This document shows, in pieces, positions 1-6,404 of a stretch of 35,282 nucleotides of DNA. This DNA comes from Xanthomonas maliensis (GTDB lineage Bacteria > Pseudomonadota > Gammaproteobacteria > Xanthomonadales > Xanthomonadaceae). The notes beneath the pieces are model-generated. The model did no database searches, was not told the DNA's origin, and saw nothing but the letters and a program-made list of their open reading frames with translations. A program made the position numbers and the translations under genes. Numbering within the stretch: the stretch's first letter is position 1; each line of letters starts with the position of its first letter. Location: positions 1-35,282 of the forward strand of contig NZ_NSET01000061.1 of NCBI RefSeq assembly GCF_009192945.1, read 5' to 3'.

Positions 1-62
1 CCGCGCGGGTTCCTCAAGTGGGAACCGCCCCGCCTCGCGTTTACGCGCCGGCCCTAGATTTT
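1..62 (-). CDS. IS3-family OrfB, first codons (partial, -1 frame)
   Basis: After the slippery run at 59-66 the -1 frame stays open to the window edge and reads NLGPARKREAGRFPLEEPAR. The KREA element resembles OrfB starts in this family. OrfB would carry the DDE integrase catalytic domain, which lies outside the window. It is therefore not possible to say whether the transposase is functional. This fragment rests on frame continuity and on the known organisation of IS3 elements. Confidence 0.5.
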
Positions 63-66
63 TTTT
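36..66 (-). promoter_or_regulatory. Programmed -1 frameshift site of the IS
   Basis: On the minus strand the OrfA reading frame ends GCA AAA AAA ATC TAG, which contains the slippery heptamer A-AAA-AAA just before the stop. About 12 bases further on there is a small hairpin (arms ACGCG and CGCGT, plus positions 36-40 and 43-47). A second one, weaker, uses GGTTCC and GGAACC at 8-13 and 21-26. A slippery run plus a downstream stem is the standard way IS3 elements make the OrfAB fusion. The heptamer is seen directly; use of the hairpins as stimulators is inference. Confidence 0.6.
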
Positions 67-320
67 GCGATCAGGTCCTTCATTGCCGCGTTGTCGAGCG
101 CCAACTCGGCGTACACCCGTTTGAGCTGGGCGTTCTCGGCCTCGAGCTCCTTGACCCGCCGCAGCTCGGACGCCTCCAAGCCGCCGTACTTGCTCTTCCA
201 CTGGTAATAGGTCGCCGTGCTGATGCCGACTTGGCGACAGATGTCTTTGACTGGAACGCCTGCTTCGGCCTGCTTGAGCGTGGCGATGATCTGTGTCTCG
301 GTGAACTTCGATGTGCGCAT
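54..320 (-). CDS. IS3-family transposase OrfA (88 aa)
   Basis: This is the DNA-binding subunit of an IS3-type transposase. The N-terminus (FTETQIIATLKQAEAG, then VKDICRQVGISTATYYQWKSK) is the classical helix-turn-helix of the family. The C-terminal half (ELRRVKELEAENAQLKRVYAEL) has the heptad leucine pattern used for multimerisation with OrfAB. Length and ending (IAKK followed by Ile-stop) are normal for OrfA. The ATG at 318-320 is preceded by a strong AGGAGG four bases upstream, which decides the start. OrfA alone usually represses or tunes transposition, while the frameshifted OrfAB is the transposase. The gene looks intact. Confidence 0.9.
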   Translation of the reverse strand: MRTSKFTETQIIATLKQAEAGVPVKDICRQVGISTATYYQWKSKYGGLEASELRRVKELEAENAQLKRVYAELALDNAAMKDLIAKKI

Positions 321-359
321 GGAACCTCCTGACTTGGGAACGATGCCAGAAAGATCTAC

Positions 360-605
360 TTATGCGGTGTCTGCGGATCGGGGGAGCTTACGCTGGCGCG
401 CCGCATCCAGGCGGCAGCTGCGGATGTAGTGCTGCAGGCCGCCCAGCTGGTGAAAGACGCGATAGACGGTGGCACGCGAGAGACCGAAGGTGGCCTGCAA
501 CGAGGCGGGCCCCAGTGTCGGCTCGTGCAGGTTGGCCTGCACATAGGCCAGCAGGCGCGCATGCAGCGGGTGCGCCAGCGCGGACGGGCTGTCGGGTTGT
601 GTCAT
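360..605 (-). pseudogene. AraC-family regulator fragment cut by the IS
   Basis: An 81-residue frame from ATG at 603-605 has a ribosome-binding-like CAGGGGA upstream. It contains the first helix-turn-helix of an AraC/XylS DNA-binding domain (LQATFGLSRATVYRVFHQLGG, then YIRSCRLDAAR). After RLDAARQ the sequence stops resembling the family and ends within 11 residues, at the IS boundary. The second helix-turn-helix that every AraC protein needs is therefore absent. The usual ~200-residue N-terminal sensor domain is also missing, so this is either a doubly truncated remnant or the tail of a gene already eroded at its 5' side. A working regulator is unlikely. Confidence 0.65.
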
Positions 606-707
606 CGGAATCCCCTGGAGCGGGCGGGTGGCCGCCGTCGATTGCGACGCCGCGCGATGGTGTGGGCGCGGGAGCAAAGATTAGGCAGCCGCGTGCGTCG
701 GCGCATA

Positions 708-755
708 CCGTGTTTGCGGTAGGAACGCGGCGGCGCGTGCCTACCGCAAACACGG
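708..755. repeat. 48-bp palindrome, REP-like hairpin
   Basis: The left arm (708-723) and right arm (740-755) are perfect 16-bp inverted copies: CCGTGTTTGCGGTAGG and CCTACCGCAAACACGG. The 16-base interior itself folds (ACGCG at 725-729 with CGCGT at 734-738, tetraloop GCGG). The whole therefore makes a 21-bp stem with one mismatch. It sits between two divergently oriented gene remnants, where a terminator is not expected. The GTAG at the neck of the inner part recalls the GTAG-type REP sequences known in Stenotrophomonas and Xanthomonas. A bidirectional terminator or a regulator-binding palindrome are alternatives. Confidence 0.7.
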
Positions 756-878
756 GAGGTATGAGGGATTGCGCATGGCTAGAATGGGCCGCTTGCCGCG
801 TCATGCGGCATGCCACACTGCCGCTTCGATCCGCTTCTCCACTGCTGCCGCAGGGCGGCTCTGCCAAGGCTACGCACG

Positions 879-1532
879 ATGTCCGAACCGATTCGCCTGG
901 TGGTGGTGGAGGACGACGCGCATCTGCTGGCCGAGTTCGAGCGGATGGCCTGTGCGCACGCCGCCTTGCGCTGGGTGGGCGGTGCCAGCTCGTTGGCCGA
1001 TGCGCGCGCGTTGCTGGCGCGCACGCAACCGGACGTGGTGGTGGTGGATCTGGGCCTGCCCGATGGCGACGGCAGCGCGCTGATCGCCGAATGCGCCCAG
1101 CGGCATCCGCCGGTGGCGACGCTGGTGGCCACCATCTTCGGCGACGAGGCGCATGTGATCCGTGCGATCGAGGCCGGTGCGCGCGGGTATCTGCTGAAGG
1201 ACAGTCCTGCGGACTAGTTCGTGCGCGCGATCGCGCTGGTGCACGAGGGCGGCGCGCCGTTGTCGCCGCACATCGCCAAGCACCTGCTCGCACGCCTCGC
1301 GCCGGCGACCACGCCGACAAGGCCGGCACCTGTGTTGGATGCGCTCACCGCGCGGGAGACGGATATCCTCACGCGCATCGCGCAAGGCTTCACCGTGAGC
1401 GAGACCGCCGAGCACCTGCAGATCTCCGCGCATACAGCATCGACCCACATCAAGAATATCTATAGCAAGCTGTCGGTCAGCAATCGGGTGCAGGCAGTGA
1501 ACCAGGCGCGCCTGCGTAGCTTGATCCGATGA
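879..1532 (+). pseudogene. NarL/LuxR-type response regulator with in-frame TAG
   Basis: From ATG 879 the frame encodes a receiver domain (acidic pocket VVVEDD at residues 8-13, phospho-acceptor D57 in VVVVDLGLPDGDG, then YLLKD). It hits TAG at 1215-1217 (codon 113). The same frame continues without a shift to 1532 and encodes the linker and a LuxR-type helix-turn-helix (LTARETDILTRIAQGFTVSETAEHL ... THIKNIYSKL). One base change, most simply GAG to TAG, would restore a normal 217-residue regulator. As it stands, the receiver is separated from its DNA-binding domain. A GTG at 1221 could in principle restart translation of the HTH half, but no clear ribosome-binding site precedes it. The partner kinase overlaps the end of this frame by four bases. 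A sequencing error or suppressed stop should be considered. Confidence 0.85.
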
Positions 1533-3322
1533 TTCGCGCGGTGGCACTGGCGGTGCTGATGTTGGCGGCGACGCTGGCACTGGCCTGGTTCGATCCGATG
1601 CGGCCGCCGAGCCGCATTGCCGGTGCGCGCCTGCTGACCCACGCGCAGTTCGTGCAGAGCGCCTCGGCGCAGCCGCCGGCACACGGCTGGCAGGACATCA
1701 CGCTTCCGGACAGCTGGCGCAGCCGGCGGCCTACCGCGAGCGGGCTGGCCTGGTATCGCATCGCGTTCGCGCTGGACGCGGTGCCGGCCACGCCGCAGGC
1801 GCTATACCTGCCGCGGCTGGCGCTGGCCGGCAGGCTATGGCTCAACGGCGCGTTGTTGAGCCCGTATGTGCCCTTGGCATCGCCCGATCAGCAGGCGGTA
1901 CAAAGTCGCGACGTGCCCGTGTACGTGGTGCTGCCGTCCAGTGCGTTTCGCGTGGGGCGCAATACCTTGACCATCTTGCTGCGTGGCGATGCGCAGGTCC
2001 GCAGCGGGCTTTCGGCTCCGCGGCTGGGCCCGGTGGCGGCGATCGCGCCGGTCTGGCAACGGCAGCAGGTCCTGCAGGTCGTGCTGCCATACCTGCAGAT
2101 CATCCTGTTGGGCACCACCCTCTGTCTGGCCTATGCGTACGCGCAGCGCAGGCGCCAGCTGCTGCAGTTGGTGATCGGCCTGGCGCTCGGGCTGATCGCG
2201 GTGGTGTTGGACCTGCTGCCAGCGTTTCTGCCGTCGCCGGGCGAACGCCATGCGTTGCGCATCGTGGTGTTTGCGTCGCTGCTGTGGCTGCTGAGCCGCG
2301 GTGGTCTGCGTCTGGTCAGTGTGCGCAATGCCACCGCGGCGCGCCTGCTCGATGCGCTGTGGGTCGGCACGCTCGTCGTCCATGGCATTCTGGTCGGTCT
2401 GGGCTGGGTGGGCGACCATGGCTGGATCCTGCTGCTGCCGCTGTCAGCGGCGTTGGTGGTGGCCTGTACCGTGCTGCTCCAGCAGGCCTGGCGTTTGCGC
2501 GCGCTCTGGCAGCTGCTGCTGGCGTTGTCGGCGATCGCCTGGGTCGGTACAGCGATCCAGTCCTTTATCCTGCCGTGGGATTGGTTGCCGTGGGACAGCT
2601 TTCGCTACAGTTCGGCCGGATCGCTGCCGTGCAGCGTGATGCTGTTGCTGTTCCTGGGCGAGCAGCTGGTGCTGGACCGGGAGCACGCTGCCCATCGCCA
2701 GCGTGACGCGATCGCCGTCGAGCGCGCGCGCATCCTGCAGGACATGCACGATGGCATGGGGGCGCAGCTGATCACTGCCAAGCGCCTGGCACTGCGGCCG
2801 GACGTCGAACGCGAGGAGCTGGTGCGGGTGATCGACGAATCGCTGCAGGATCTGCGGCTGATCATCGATTCGCTGGATGTCGCGCAAGGCGACGTGCTGC
2901 CGCTGCTGGGCAACCTGCGTTTCCGTTTGCAGCCCGGGCTGGCGGCGATGGGCATCGCCTTGCGTTGGGACGTGCAGTCCGTCCCGGCGTTCGACGCACT
3001 GAGTCCGGCCAGGGCGCTGGCGATCCTGCGGATCGTGCAGGAATCGATCAACAATGCCTTGCGACATGCCGATCCCAGCGAGATCTCGCTGGCAGTGCTG
3101 CCCAAGGGTGATGGGGTGCTGATCCGGGTTGCCGACAACGGCTGCGGTTTCGATCAACGGCGGCAACAGCGTGATGGGCGCGGACTGAGCGGCATGCAGT
3201 TGCGCGCGCAGAAGGTCGGCGCGTCGCTGTCGATCCAGAGCGCACCGGGCCAGGGAACGCAGGTCTGCCTGCAGGTACCGCTGCGCGGCGCCGAGCCGCC
3301 GCTGCCCGATCGCGATGGCTAG
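1529..3322 (+). CDS. NarX/DesK-type membrane sensor histidine kinase
   Basis: A 597-residue sensor kinase. It has an N-terminal membrane anchor (residues 1-20) and a periplasmic region of about 30-180. That region looks like a sugar-binding-type jelly roll (LPDSW, YRIAF, LYLPR, LWLNGALL), as in 7TMR-DISM receptors. A run of hydrophobic helices follows at about 185-385. The cytoplasmic part has a HisKA_3 dimerisation helix with the phospho-acceptor at H407 (ILQDMHDGMGAQLI). Its ATPase domain has N box ESINNALRHADP, G1 box VADNGCGF and G2 box GRGLSGMQLRAQ. All catalytic boxes are present, so the kinase should autophosphorylate. It starts with the ATGA overlapping the stop of the response-regulator frame, as is usual for such pairs. 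Because that regulator is interrupted, the kinase may be orphaned. The signal is unknown; the periplasmic fold hints at a carbohydrate-like ligand, which is inference. Confidence 0.88.
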   Translation: MIRAVALAVLMLAATLALAWFDPMRPPSRIAGARLLTHAQFVQSASAQPPAHGWQDITLPDSWRSRRPTASGLAWYRIAFALDAVPATPQALYLPRLALAGRLWLNGALLSPYVPLASPDQQAVQSRDVPVYVVLPSSAFRVGRNTLTILLRGDAQVRSGLSAPRLGPVAAIAPVWQRQQVLQVVLPYLQIILLGTTLCLAYAYAQRRRQLLQLVIGLALGLIAVVLDLLPAFLPSPGERHALRIVVFASLLWLLSRGGLRLVSVRNATAARLLDALWVGTLVVHGILVGLGWVGDHGWILLLPLSAALVVACTVLLQQAWRLRALWQLLLALSAIAWVGTAIQSFILPWDWLPWDSFRYSSAGSLPCSVMLLLFLGEQLVLDREHAAHRQRDAIAVERARILQDMHDGMGAQLITAKRLALRPDVEREELVRVIDESLQDLRLIIDSLDVAQGDVLPLLGNLRFRLQPGLAAMGIALRWDVQSVPAFDALSPARALAILRIVQESINNALRHADPSEISLAVLPKGDGVLIRVADNGCGFDQRRQQRDGRGLSGMQLRAQKVGASLSIQSAPGQGTQVCLQVPLRGAEPPLPDRDG

Positions 3323-3562
3323 AGCGTGTGATGCATGTTGAGATGAGATGCGTTGGCCATCAGCGGTGCGGCGCGGGTGCTGCGTGGCGCTGGCTTGGCT
3401 GGCGCCAAGGCAAGCCGCACGCCTTGTCTCGACGCGCCACAGGACGCGTCGCACTCACCTCAAAGGACATGACACGCTCCAATGGAGACCGAAACCCGCG
3501 CCATACTCGACTCCGGTCGGTCGACGCGCAATGGCCAGCGTCCAGGCGTCGCCAAGCGCGCA

Positions 3563-3591
3563 GACACCACGGCATGCCATGCCGTGGTGTC
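3563..3591. terminator. Bidirectional hairpin between convergent genes
   Basis: A perfect 13-bp inverted repeat (GACACCACGGCAT, three-base loop, ATGCCGTGGTGTC) lies between the plus-strand kinase gene and the minus-strand hydrolase gene that converge here. There is no T run, so it may act as a stem-only or Rho-assisted terminator. The rest of the 302-base gap (3323-3624) shows only a weak 6-bp stem (CAAGGC and GCCTTG near 3406-3426) and no gene I can support. Confidence 0.55.
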
Positions 3592-3624
3592 GCCTGACAG
3601 CGGTGAAGCTGCGATACGCTGCGC

Positions 3625-4929
3625 TCAATCCTTCCGGTAGATCACACCCAGCTTGTCGATTTCATCGCCGGCGCGGCCGGTGAAGCCGGCGATATGCCAG
3701 CCGCTGGGAGCGGTGACGGTATAGCGCTCGCTGGTCGGGGTGCCGGCGGCGATGCTGCGGCCCTGGTTGGTGCTCAGGCTGAGCGAGAACAGCCGGGTAC
3801 GGCCGTTGTACTGACCGAGCGTGAGGGTGGCCGCGGTCAGCGTTTCGCCGCTGCGCAGGGCCAGGGTGGTGGCGGTGCCGCCGCTGCCGCCGTGAGCGAG
3901 CGTGGCGCCGTTGTCGAGGCTGGCGGCCACCGCATCCAGGCGCTCGGCACCGCGCAGGGTGACGCTGCGCAGTTGGCGCTGGTGGGCACCGCCGGCCACG
4001 TCGTTGAACGGTACGCCATGCGGTCCGCCGAAGGTGTCGCTGGTGCGCACGTCGGTGCCTACCGCCCAACCGAACTGCGTGTACAGCGGAAAGTGATCCG
4101 ACAGCGGCTTGCCGGCGCTGTCGTAGAAGTTGCCCGGATCGAGCTGGTAGCGGTTGGCGGCGAGGGTCAGCTGGGGCGCGGCGCGGTACAAAATCTTGTC
4201 CACCACCTCGCAGGTGTTGGTCGGCGGCGTGCCGCACAGCAATGGTGCGGCGCCGGCGGCCGGGGCGGTGCCCTTGATCAGTTCCACCCATGGGTCGATC
4301 AGGTTGTTGCTGGCGATCAGCTCGCGGATGTTGTCTTCGCTGCGGGTGTAACGGGTGTTGGAATCCATCATCACCAGCACCGCGTTACCGGCCGACCAGG
4401 TGTTGATGAACTGCGACAGCTGGCTGATGTTGGCGCGGCGGGCGGCCAGGTCGGCGCTTGCGTCACCGGCATTGGGATGGGCGTTGTAGACGTCCAGCAG
4501 CACGCCATTGTCCAGCCGCACCTGCATATAGCTGAAGCCCTTCGGCGTCAGGCAGTCGGTGCCGTTGCACTTGTCCCATTTGACCCGGGTGAAGTCGTTG
4601 AAGGGATAGTTGCTCAGCGTGTTGAGGCCATCGCCGATGGCGGCGCCGCCACTGGTGGGCGTGCGGTAGGGATGGTTGTCGCCGGCGTAGAGCGCCGCGT
4701 GGTAGTTGAAGTCTTCCTGCACGTGGACCAGCGCATACGGCGCCAGCTTCGGTGCCAGCAGCGGCGTGTTGGTGGCAGGGTTGCTGCTGGAGATGCCTTC
4801 GGGCAGGCCAGCGACGTTGTAGGTGAGCACGTCGAGGACGCCGACGCTGGATTGGGCGTGGGCGACACCGGCGCAGGCCAGGGTCAGACCGATTCCGACG
4901 CTGAGCAGAGAACGAAGATGCTGAAGCAT
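3625..4929 (-). CDS. Secreted EEP-fold phosphodiesterase with jacalin-like lectin domain
   Basis: The 434-residue product starts with a Sec signal peptide (about 26 residues, ending CAGVAHA). GAGG ahead of the ATG supports the start. Residues 30-285 have the endonuclease/exonuclease/phosphatase fold: YNVAGLP with metal-site Asn38, HVQED with catalytic Glu72, YNAHPNAG, MMDSNTRY, and the terminal SDHFPLY. This family includes sphingomyelinase-like, inositol-phosphatase and nuclease members. Residues about 290-434 form a jacalin-like beta-prism lectin (GGPHGVPFNDV, LRSVTLRGAERLDAVAASLDNG, LTLGQYNGRTRLFSLSLSTNQG, IAGFTGRAGDEIDKLGVIYR). The protein therefore cleaves a phosphodiester or phosphomonoester outside the inner membrane while bound to glycan. 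The substrate cannot be read from the sequence. It is 71 bases downstream of the phytase-like gene on the same strand and is probably co-expressed with it. Confidence 0.82.
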   Translation of the reverse strand: MLQHLRSLLSVGIGLTLACAGVAHAQSSVGVLDVLTYNVAGLPEGISSSNPATNTPLLAPKLAPYALVHVQEDFNYHAALYAGDNHPYRTPTSGGAAIGDGLNTLSNYPFNDFTRVKWDKCNGTDCLTPKGFSYMQVRLDNGVLLDVYNAHPNAGDASADLAARRANISQLSQFINTWSAGNAVLVMMDSNTRYTRSEDNIRELIASNNLIDPWVELIKGTAPAAGAAPLLCGTPPTNTCEVVDKILYRAAPQLTLAANRYQLDPGNFYDSAGKPLSDHFPLYTQFGWAVGTDVRTSDTFGGPHGVPFNDVAGGAHQRQLRSVTLRGAERLDAVAASLDNGATLAHGGSGGTATTLALRSGETLTAATLTLGQYNGRTRLFSLSLSTNQGRSIAAGTPTSERYTVTAPSGWHIAGFTGRAGDEIDKLGVIYRKD

Positions 4930-5000
4930 GATGACCTCGTGCGATTGGGGAACAGCGGATGGACGCGACGCGTTGGGCCCAGCGCGTCGCGTGGAGGGGC

Positions 5001-6302
5001 TCAGTGGTCCATGGCGAGCGGGTCGAGTGCGGCCTGGACGATGCGGGCGAATTGCGGCAGTGGGCAGTCGTACGCCGGCGTCGCAGTGCTGCAGCCGGGA
5101 ATGAAGATGGCCGCGCTCGGCGGCGGTGCCTGCAGCGTCAATGGCGCTCGTTGGCGCAGCTGCGTCAGGCTCTGCGCGGTGTAGCGCAGGCGGATGACGC
5201 GCTCACCGTCGGCACGCCGCCAGCGCTCGAACACCAGCGCGCCACCGGGCACGGTCTGGTCCGGTTGGTAGCCGGGCAACTGCCAGTGCAGATCGAGCAT
5301 GCCGGCCAGCAGGGTCAGGGTGCCGTCGTGGCCGGACACCACCACCAGGCGCGCATCGCCGCCGATGGCCTGGGCAGAGGCAGCTGCATCGCTGCCTTGC
5401 TGCAGGGTCGCCAGCAGGCGTGCGGCCAGCGGGGTGCTGGCCAGGCGGGCGACGGTCGGCGCGCGCAACCGCAGCGCGAACTCGGCCTGGTGCGGGGCGA
5501 ACACGCGCAGCAGCGTGGCTTCGTCCACGCCTTGCCATCCCAGCGCGGCGAAATCCTGCCCATCGGCCCAGCCCATCAGCAGGCTTTCGGTGATGCCCGA
5601 GGCGGCCGCGGCCGGGCCATCGATGCCGGGAATCGACGGCCCGGCATCGTCCAGCCCGGCCGGCACCGTGGCCAGGCGCAGCTTGCCGGGTGCGGCCTGC
5701 GCGGGACACGGTCGTTGCGCGCATTGCAGCAGCAGCTGTTCGAGCGTGTCGATCGCATCGGCCTGGGTGGCATTCCAGGCCTGCGCATCGCCGCCGATGC
5801 GTCCGGCGATGGCCGCCTGCATGCGCGCACGCGCTTCGGGTCGACGCAGCGCGGCGGTGCCGTCGAACAACACATCGGAGCTGGCAGTGGGCACGCTGTG
5901 CACCGGGTTGGCACAACCAGGCGTCAATGTGCTGGCCAGCGCTTGCGCCGAGGCAATGGTGCGTTGGGTGCGGTTGGCCCAGTAATAGGCCTGGTTGCAG
6001 CCAGCACCGTCAAACAGGCCAAGCGCGGTGTAGCGATCGCGGTAATAGCCGCCGAACAGGCGCTCTAGCTGCGCGCCGTTGGCGGTGAGATGACCGGCCG
6101 GCACCGCAAAATGCGGCCATGGGCGCAGCGAATAGCGGCCTAGCTGTTCCGGGCTGGACATCGCCGCACGCACGCCATGGCGCTTGAGAATCACCACCTT
6201 TTCCAGCGTGTCGGGCGCCGCGTCGGTGGCGTGTGCGGGGCAGAGGGGTACGAGCGCGAGCCCGAGCAGGGCGGCAGCGCGGCGGCAGAAGCGCAGAAGC
6301 AT
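5001..6302 (-). CDS. Periplasmic histidine acid phosphatase (phytase-like)
   Basis: A 433-residue AppA-like enzyme that hydrolyses phosphomonoesters by a phosphohistidine intermediate, classically phytate or glucose-1-phosphate in the periplasm. The active-site signature RHGVRAAM begins at R41 with nucleophile H42. The proton-donor HD motif is in VSGHDGTLTLLAGML (H325, D326). The usual Pro of RHGxRxP is Ala here, while the catalytic Arg and His are kept. I chose the ATG at 6300-6302 because it gives a clean signal peptide (MLLRFCRRAAALLGLALV, then CPAHA). A longer frame back to 6377 would bury it. The gene lies 102 bases after a FecA-like receptor gene and before a second secreted phosphoester hydrolase. 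This suggests release of phosphate or a chelated metal for uptake. Specificity for phytate is not proven. Confidence 0.85.
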   Translation of the reverse strand: MLLRFCRRAAALLGLALVPLCPAHATDAAPDTLEKVVILKRHGVRAAMSSPEQLGRYSLRPWPHFAVPAGHLTANGAQLERLFGGYYRDRYTALGLFDGAGCNQAYYWANRTQRTIASAQALASTLTPGCANPVHSVPTASSDVLFDGTAALRRPEARARMQAAIAGRIGGDAQAWNATQADAIDTLEQLLLQCAQRPCPAQAAPGKLRLATVPAGLDDAGPSIPGIDGPAAAASGITESLLMGWADGQDFAALGWQGVDEATLLRVFAPHQAEFALRLRAPTVARLASTPLAARLLATLQQGSDAAASAQAIGGDARLVVVSGHDGTLTLLAGMLDLHWQLPGYQPDQTVPGGALVFERWRRADGERVIRLRYTAQSLTQLRQRAPLTLQAPPPSAAIFIPGCSTATPAYDCPLPQFARIVQAALDPLAMDH

Positions 6303-6404
6303 CGGCAAATCCAGTGCGAATGAAACGGTGGGACGAAACGAACGGCGCAGCACAGTGGCGGCCGTGCGCGAGCGCAATGACCGCCACCGGGTGTGCAGGC
6401 GCGC

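Larger units (their letters stand above)
1..345 (-). mobile_element. IS3-family insertion sequence, one end only
   Basis: The left edge holds one end of an IS3-family element that continues beyond base 1. What is seen is a complete small OrfA with a helix-turn-helix and leucine-zipper pattern, followed by an A8 slippery run and the first codons of OrfB in the -1 frame. The outer end cannot be fixed exactly. It lies somewhere between the OrfA ribosome-binding site (about 325-332) and the AraC-like fragment that the element interrupts (about 345-420). I did not find a convincing terminal inverted repeat or target duplication, because the other end is outside the window. The family call is secure; the subgroup (IS407/IS51-like) is a guess. 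Confidence 0.8.

Noticed and set aside
1221..1532. A separate LuxR-type regulator gene starting at GTG 1221
   Set aside because: It is in the same frame as the truncated receiver, begins mid-protein right after the TAG, and has no clear ribosome-binding site. It is better described as the second half of a pseudogene.
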